Origin: Bradyrhizobium sp. WBAH42
Lineage (GTDB): Bacteria > Pseudomonadota > Alphaproteobacteria > Rhizobiales > Xanthobacteraceae
Length of the DNA: 64,000 nucleotides
Assembly: GCF_024585265.1 (NCBI RefSeq)
Contig: NZ_CP036533.1
Span: forward strand, 2,303,001 to 2,367,000
Direction of reading: 5' to 3'
In this document: one piece after another, positions 61,037-64,000 of the stretch
Numbering within the stretch: position 1 is the first letter of the stretch
Layout: every line of letters starts with the position of its first letter
The notes under the pieces: model-generated
The model's database searches: none
What the model was told of the DNA's origin: nothing
The model's input: only the letters and a program-made list of their open reading frames with translations
Made by a program: the position numbers and the translations under genes

Positions 61037-62053
61037 TCACTCCGCCAGCGCGTTGTACTTCTTCAGCGAGGCCTTGAGCTCCGCGAGCGTCGCATCGGGA
61101 TCGGCGCCGGCCTTCTTGGCGCCGTCGCCCCAGGTCTTGACCAGCGGTTCGGCGGCCTTCTTCCAGGCCGCGATCTGCTCGGGCGTCAGCTTGTAGACCT
61201 CATGGTTGGATTCCGCCTTCACCTTGTCGATGCCGGCGTCCTCGAACTTGCCCCAGTGCTCGCCGACCGCGCCCGCCGTCTCGACCGTGCAGTTCTTGTC
61301 GATCGCGGCTTTCTGCTTGTCGGACATCGCATTGTACTTGTCCTTGTTGATCACGAACACGAAGGTCGTGGTGTAGAGCGGCGCCTCCATGTCGTACTTG
61401 GTCACCTTGTCGATGCCGAACAGCACCAGGGAGCCCCAGGGGAAGGTGACGCCGTCGGCGACGCCGCGCTCGATGATGTCGCGCACTTCCGGCGCCGAGG
61501 ACTGCACGTTGGTGCCGCCGAGCGAGGTGACGAAATTCGCCATCGTGGCGTGGGCCGGGCGGATCTTCAGGCCCTTGACGTCCTCAGGGTTGACGATCTT
61601 CTTGGTGCGGGAATGGAACGAGGAGGGCGAGTGGACGAAGGCGAGGCAATATTTGACGTCCTTCATCTCCTTCTCGGCAAATTTGCGGTACCAGGCGTCG
61701 AGCCCCATCGAGCCGCCCTTGGCGTCCGAGATCAGGAACGGCAATTCCCCGGCGCCGATGATCGGGAAGCGGCCGGGCTGGTAGCCGGGATTGACATAGG
61801 TGACGTCGGCGATGCCGTCGCGCGCCATGTCGTAATGGTCGAAGGCCTTGCCGAGCTGCTGGGCCGGGAACACCTTGCCCTTGATGGTGCCGCCGGAATC
61901 CTTCTCGACCGCGGCGGCCCAGTCTTCCAGCGATTTCTGCAGGGGGTGCGAGGCCGGCACCCAATGCGAGATCTTCAGATCGAAGGTCTTGTCCTGCGCG
62001 AGCGCTGGGCTCACGCTTGCTGCCAGCAGCAAGGCCAGACAGGCTTTCCTCAT
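61037..62053 (-). CDS. dctP: TRAP transporter substrate-binding protein (DctP)
   Basis: A 338-residue exported binding protein. GTG 62056 and ATG 62053 are adjacent; ATG is preferred. Residues 1-20 form a signal peptide ending SPALAQD. The DctP pattern follows: FDLKISHWVPASHPLQKSLEDWAAAVEKDSGGTIKGKVFPAQQLGKAFDHYDMARDGIADV and FRSRTKKIVNPEDVKGLKIRP-like SFHSRTKKIVNPEDVKGLKIRPA, with the conserved Arg for carboxylate binding. It probably binds an organic acid. A palindrome at 62102-62121 lies 49-68 bp upstream of the start and may be the operator. Confidence 0.93.
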   Translation of the reverse strand: MRKACLALLLAASVSPALAQDKTFDLKISHWVPASHPLQKSLEDWAAAVEKDSGGTIKGKVFPAQQLGKAFDHYDMARDGIADVTYVNPGYQPGRFPIIGAGELPFLISDAKGGSMGLDAWYRKFAEKEMKDVKYCLAFVHSPSSFHSRTKKIVNPEDVKGLKIRPAHATMANFVTSLGGTNVQSSAPEVRDIIERGVADGVTFPWGSLVLFGIDKVTKYDMEAPLYTTTFVFVINKDKYNAMSDKQKAAIDKNCTVETAGAVGEHWGKFEDAGIDKVKAESNHEVYKLTPEQIAAWKKAAEPLVKTWGDGAKKAGADPDATLAELKASLKKYNALAE

Positions 62054-62101
62054 CACGCGTCTCTCCCTTTTGCGACGGCGGGCTTCGTTGGCCCGGTCTC
62101 G

Positions 62102-62121
62102 TTAATTAACATGTTATCTAA
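62102..62121. promoter_or_regulatory. Candidate operator upstream of dctP
   Basis: TTA-NN-TAACATGTTA-NN-TAA is a 20-bp palindrome apart from two inner mismatched pairs (16 of 20 positions symmetric), with a perfect 10-bp core TAACATGTTA. It stands in an AT-rich patch of GC-rich DNA. The size and shape fit a MarR-type or GntR-type site. No regulator gene of those kinds is visible nearby. Confidence 0.5.
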
Positions 62122-62626
62122 TTGGCCGGCGCGTTCAAGCCGGAACTGAGGCGCGGGGTGTCGCGCCATCTACGTCAGCCATGTTGCATGGATTTGTCGC
62201 TGCTCGGGCGACGACCGCTCTCCCCTTTGCGCAAACGTTATATCTTATAATTATCGTCTGCGAGCCCGTGCGACAAGCAGGCCCCGGACCCAAGCCTACA
62301 GGATCGGGCGGAGCAAGTATTGCGGGCAAAGGTCGCAATCATCGACCCGGGGCCGACCGGATCGTTGCTGGGGCAACTGTCATGCCCCGCGAAGGCGGGG
62401 CATCCAGTACGCCGCGGCCTTTCGATTTCAATCACTGTCGTCTCTGGAATACTGGATCACCCGCCCCGGTGCGCCATTGCGCACAAGGCGGGTGATGACA
62501 GTCTTGGTGAGGCGACGGCGGAGCTCGTTTCAAACACCTGCACAAATTCCGTTTAAAGCTTTGTAGGTGATGCATTCGCCGCTTCATTCGCTTCCAATGC
62601 GGCCAAAGCAATGAAGCGAGATTGCC
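62122..62626. other. Intergenic region between dctP and the PaaI thioesterase gene, 505 bp
   Basis: Contains family B repeat copy 2 at 62378-62500 and an AT-rich patch around 62236-62255 with a perfect TATAAT (62246-62251) and the palindrome TTTGCGCAAA (62226-62235). A matching -35 at 16-18 bp is not present, so no promoter is claimed. No gene is supported. Confidence 0.5.
62378..62500. repeat. Family B dispersed palindromic repeat, copy 2
   Basis: Starts TGTCATGCCCCGCGAAGGCG and ends GGCGGGTGATGACA. It shares CATCCAGTACGCCGCGGCC and GGAATACTGGAT with copy 1 at 17813-17917. Between GGATCACCCGCC and GGCGGGTGATGACA an extra CCGGTGCGCCATTGCGCAC segment is inserted. Confidence 0.85.
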
Positions 62627-63046
62627 ATGACCTTCACCGACATCCCCGCCGGCTACGAGCCGCATTTCCGCAAAGCGCCGCTGACCGATCCCTGGGAGCC
62701 GCTCTACTCGAAGAAGACCGACAAGGGCGTCACCGTCGGACTCCGCCTGGCGACGCCGCACACCAACGCCCGCGGGCTGATTCACGGCGGGCTGATCGCG
62801 GCGCTCGCTGACGCCGCCATGGGCTACAGCTGCGCCCAGGCGACGGGCTGGACGACGTCGTTCGTCACCATCTCGCTGTCGGTCGACTATGTCGGCGCCG
62901 CCGAGATCGGCCAATGGCTCGCGGTCGAGGGCGAGGCGATCAAGGCCGGAAACACGATCTGCTTCGCGCAGTGCCTGGTGAAGGCGGACGACGCCGTGAT
63001 CGCGCGGGCCAGCGGTACGTTCCGGGTGGTGCCGAAGAAGGGATGA
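62627..63046 (+). CDS. PaaI-family thioesterase (hotdog fold)
   Basis: A 139-residue hotdog-fold enzyme. The PaaI pattern is present: GLIHGGLIAALADAAMGYSCAQATGW, with the Asp and the HGG, then VTISLSVDYVGAAEIGQWLAVEGEAIKAGNTICFAQCLVKADDAVIARASGTFRVV. Members hydrolyse aryl- or acyl-CoA thioesters such as phenylacetyl-CoA. Start ATG 62627 has AGCGAGA upstream. It lies alone between repeat-rich regions. The substrate cannot be named. Confidence 0.88.
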   Translation: MTFTDIPAGYEPHFRKAPLTDPWEPLYSKKTDKGVTVGLRLATPHTNARGLIHGGLIAALADAAMGYSCAQATGWTTSFVTISLSVDYVGAAEIGQWLAVEGEAIKAGNTICFAQCLVKADDAVIARASGTFRVVPKKG

Positions 63047-63082
63047 CACTCGTGAGGTGGGCCGCGATGTCGCCCCTTGTAC

Positions 63083-63199
63083 CGTCATTGCGAGCGTAGC
63101 GAAGCAAATCCAGACTGCCACTGCGGAAAGACTCTGGATTGCTTCGCGGAGCCTGTCATCGGGCCGCGCTACGCGCGGACCCGTTGGCTCGCAATGACG
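63083..63199. repeat. Family A dispersed palindromic repeat, copy 7 (long subtype)
   Basis: Starts CGTCATTGCGAGCGTAGCG and ends GGCTCGCAATGACG. Like copy 5 it carries the extra right-arm segment with GGGCCGCGC and GCGCGGACCC. It lies between the convergent PaaI and LysR genes. Confidence 0.88.
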
Positions 63200-63228
63200 A
63201 TGTGGAGATAGCGGGGCGGGACACGCAC

Positions 63229-64000
63229 TTACCCAAACCTCCACTCCGCCGTCTCCACCACGAGATCGATGAACGCGCGCACTTTGGCCGAGAGCAGACG
63301 CGAGGTCGGATAGACGATGTGGATCGGCAGCGCCGGCTGCTGGTACTTCGCCAGCACGATCTTCAGGCGTCCGCGCTTCAGGCCCTCGGCGGCCTGATAG
63401 GCCAGCACCCGCGTCACGCCGCCGCCGGCCTCGGCATATTGCAGGGCGGCGTCGGCGCTGTTGCTGATGAAGCGAGGGGACAGCGGCAGCCCGATATCGC
63501 GGCCGTCGCGCAGGAAGCGCCATTCGGACCAGGGGCCGAACTGGATGGTCTGGTGCGTGGCGAGCGCTTCCGGCGTCTTCGGCTCACCATGCCGCTTCAA
63601 ATAGCCGGGCGCAGCCACCACGATCCGCCGCATCTCGCCGACCTGGCGTGCCACCAGCGAGGAATCGGCGAGGCGGCCGATCCGCACCGCTGCATCGACG
63701 GCGTCCTCCACGAGGTTGACGAGGTGGTCCGACAGCCGGAGCTCGGCCGTGACCTCGGGATAGCGCTTGAGATAGGCGGTCATGACCGGCCCGACATGCA
63801 GCCGGCCGAAGCCGACCGGCGCCGACACGACGAGGCGCCCGCTCGGCCGGTTGCGCTCCTCCCGCGCCGAGCCGTCAGCCTCCTCGACATCGGCGAGGAT
63901 GCGCCGAGCTCGCTCCAGATAGCGCGTGCCGACGTCGGTCAGCGTCACCTGCCGGGTGGTCCGCTGCAGCAGCCGCGCGCCGAGATGCTCCTCGAGCGCC
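63229..64000 (-). CDS. LysR-type transcriptional regulator, 5' end beyond the window
   Basis: The visible 257 codons cover the end of the DNA-binding domain (LEEHLGARLLQRTTRQVTLTDVGTRYLERARRIL) and the whole effector domain (PSGRLVVSAPVGFGRLHVGPVMTAYLKRYPEVTAELRLSD, then PLSPRFISNSADAALQYAEAGGGVTRVLAYQAAEGLKRGRL). The pattern fits the CrgA-like LysR subgroup that regulates quinone or aromatic-compound responses. The N-terminal winged helix is cut by the window end at 64000. Target and inducer cannot be inferred from the part shown. Confidence 0.9.
   Translation of the reverse strand, partial: ALEEHLGARLLQRTTRQVTLTDVGTRYLERARRILADVEEADGSAREERNRPSGRLVVSAPVGFGRLHVGPVMTAYLKRYPEVTAELRLSDHLVNLVEDAVDAAVRIGRLADSSLVARQVGEMRRIVVAAPGYLKRHGEPKTPEALATHQTIQFGPWSEWRFLRDGRDIGLPLSPRFISNSADAALQYAEAGGGVTRVLAYQAAEGLKRGRLKIVLAKYQQPALPIHIVYPTSRLLSAKVRAFIDLVVETAEWRFG

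Noticed and set aside
62226..62251. A promoter at TATAAT 62246-62251
   Set aside because: The -10 is perfect, but no -35 lies at 16-18 bp and no transcript target is evident.

Overview
The window is high-GC DNA from an alphaproteobacterium, most likely Bradyrhizobium or a close relative in the Nitrobacteraceae. This rests on the gene content (homospermidine synthase with a group-III-fold ornithine decarboxylase, gltBD, a CpdR-type regulator beside a tRNA-Val, many orphan solute-binding proteins), on a ROSE-like RNA thermometer in front of a class A small heat-shock gene, and on several families of dispersed palindromic repeats. The identification is an inference from sequence and was not checked against a database. 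No transposase, phage gene, CRISPR array or rRNA gene is visible. The window looks like ordinary chromosome with short intergenic repeats.

Layout. 0-4.8 kb, minus strand: a polyamine cluster (ornithine decarboxylase, GNAT, RidA, homospermidine synthase) behind a leader of about 0.5 kb. 4.9-8.8 kb: a tightly overlapping dcp / DUF1007 / NicO metal-efflux set with a 28-histidine loop. 9-17.7 kb: thioesterase, MAPEG, ferrochelatase, an orphan binding protein, SPFH/NfeD pair, a divergent HxlR / carboxymuconolactone-decarboxylase pair with a double operator, KdsD, and a GTG-started outer-membrane barrel. 17.9-24.3 kb: gltD and gltB. 24.8-28.2 kb: a secreted Ala/Pro-rich protein, two alpha/beta hydrolases, and hsp20 with a sigma32-like promoter, ROSE-like leader and strong terminator. 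28.3-33 kb: a 924-residue di-haem cytochrome with an unusual cytoplasmic N-terminus, and an adenylate cyclase-TPR protein. 33.3-42.7 kb: LysE, TauE, LysR, a Bug protein, HisN, a candidate small RNA with anti-Shine-Dalgarno sequences, N-formylglutamate amidohydrolase, CpdR, tRNA-Val(GAC), an ATC-hydrolase-like protein, RidA, and a mandelate-racemase homologue with an altered KxK motif. 43-53.3 kb: binding proteins, a degenerate esterase, AlkB, a 46-residue membrane peptide, a CreBC-like two-component pair, a DUF4173 protein and a membrane-anchored GH3. 53.4-64 kb: a Mn-catalase/YciF fusion, dihydropyrimidinase, a TetR/PspA/YiaA stress locus with three operators, a zinc-ribbon protein, a TRAP transporter operon ending in DUF3237, a PaaI thioesterase and a truncated LysR gene.

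Functional links that can be read from the arrangement: ornithine to putrescine to homospermidine (1-3.9 kb); ammonia assimilation through GOGAT (18-24 kb); heat-shock control at both transcription and translation (26.5-27.1 kb); membrane-stress control by TetR (56.3-58.1 kb); and TRAP uptake coupled to a DUF3237 protein (58.5-62 kb). Four solute-binding protein genes have no permease beside them. The best candidates for something not well described are the 89-nt structured RNA at 38012-38100, the N-terminal domain of the 28326-31100 cytochrome, and the ferritin-fold fusion at 53412-54689.
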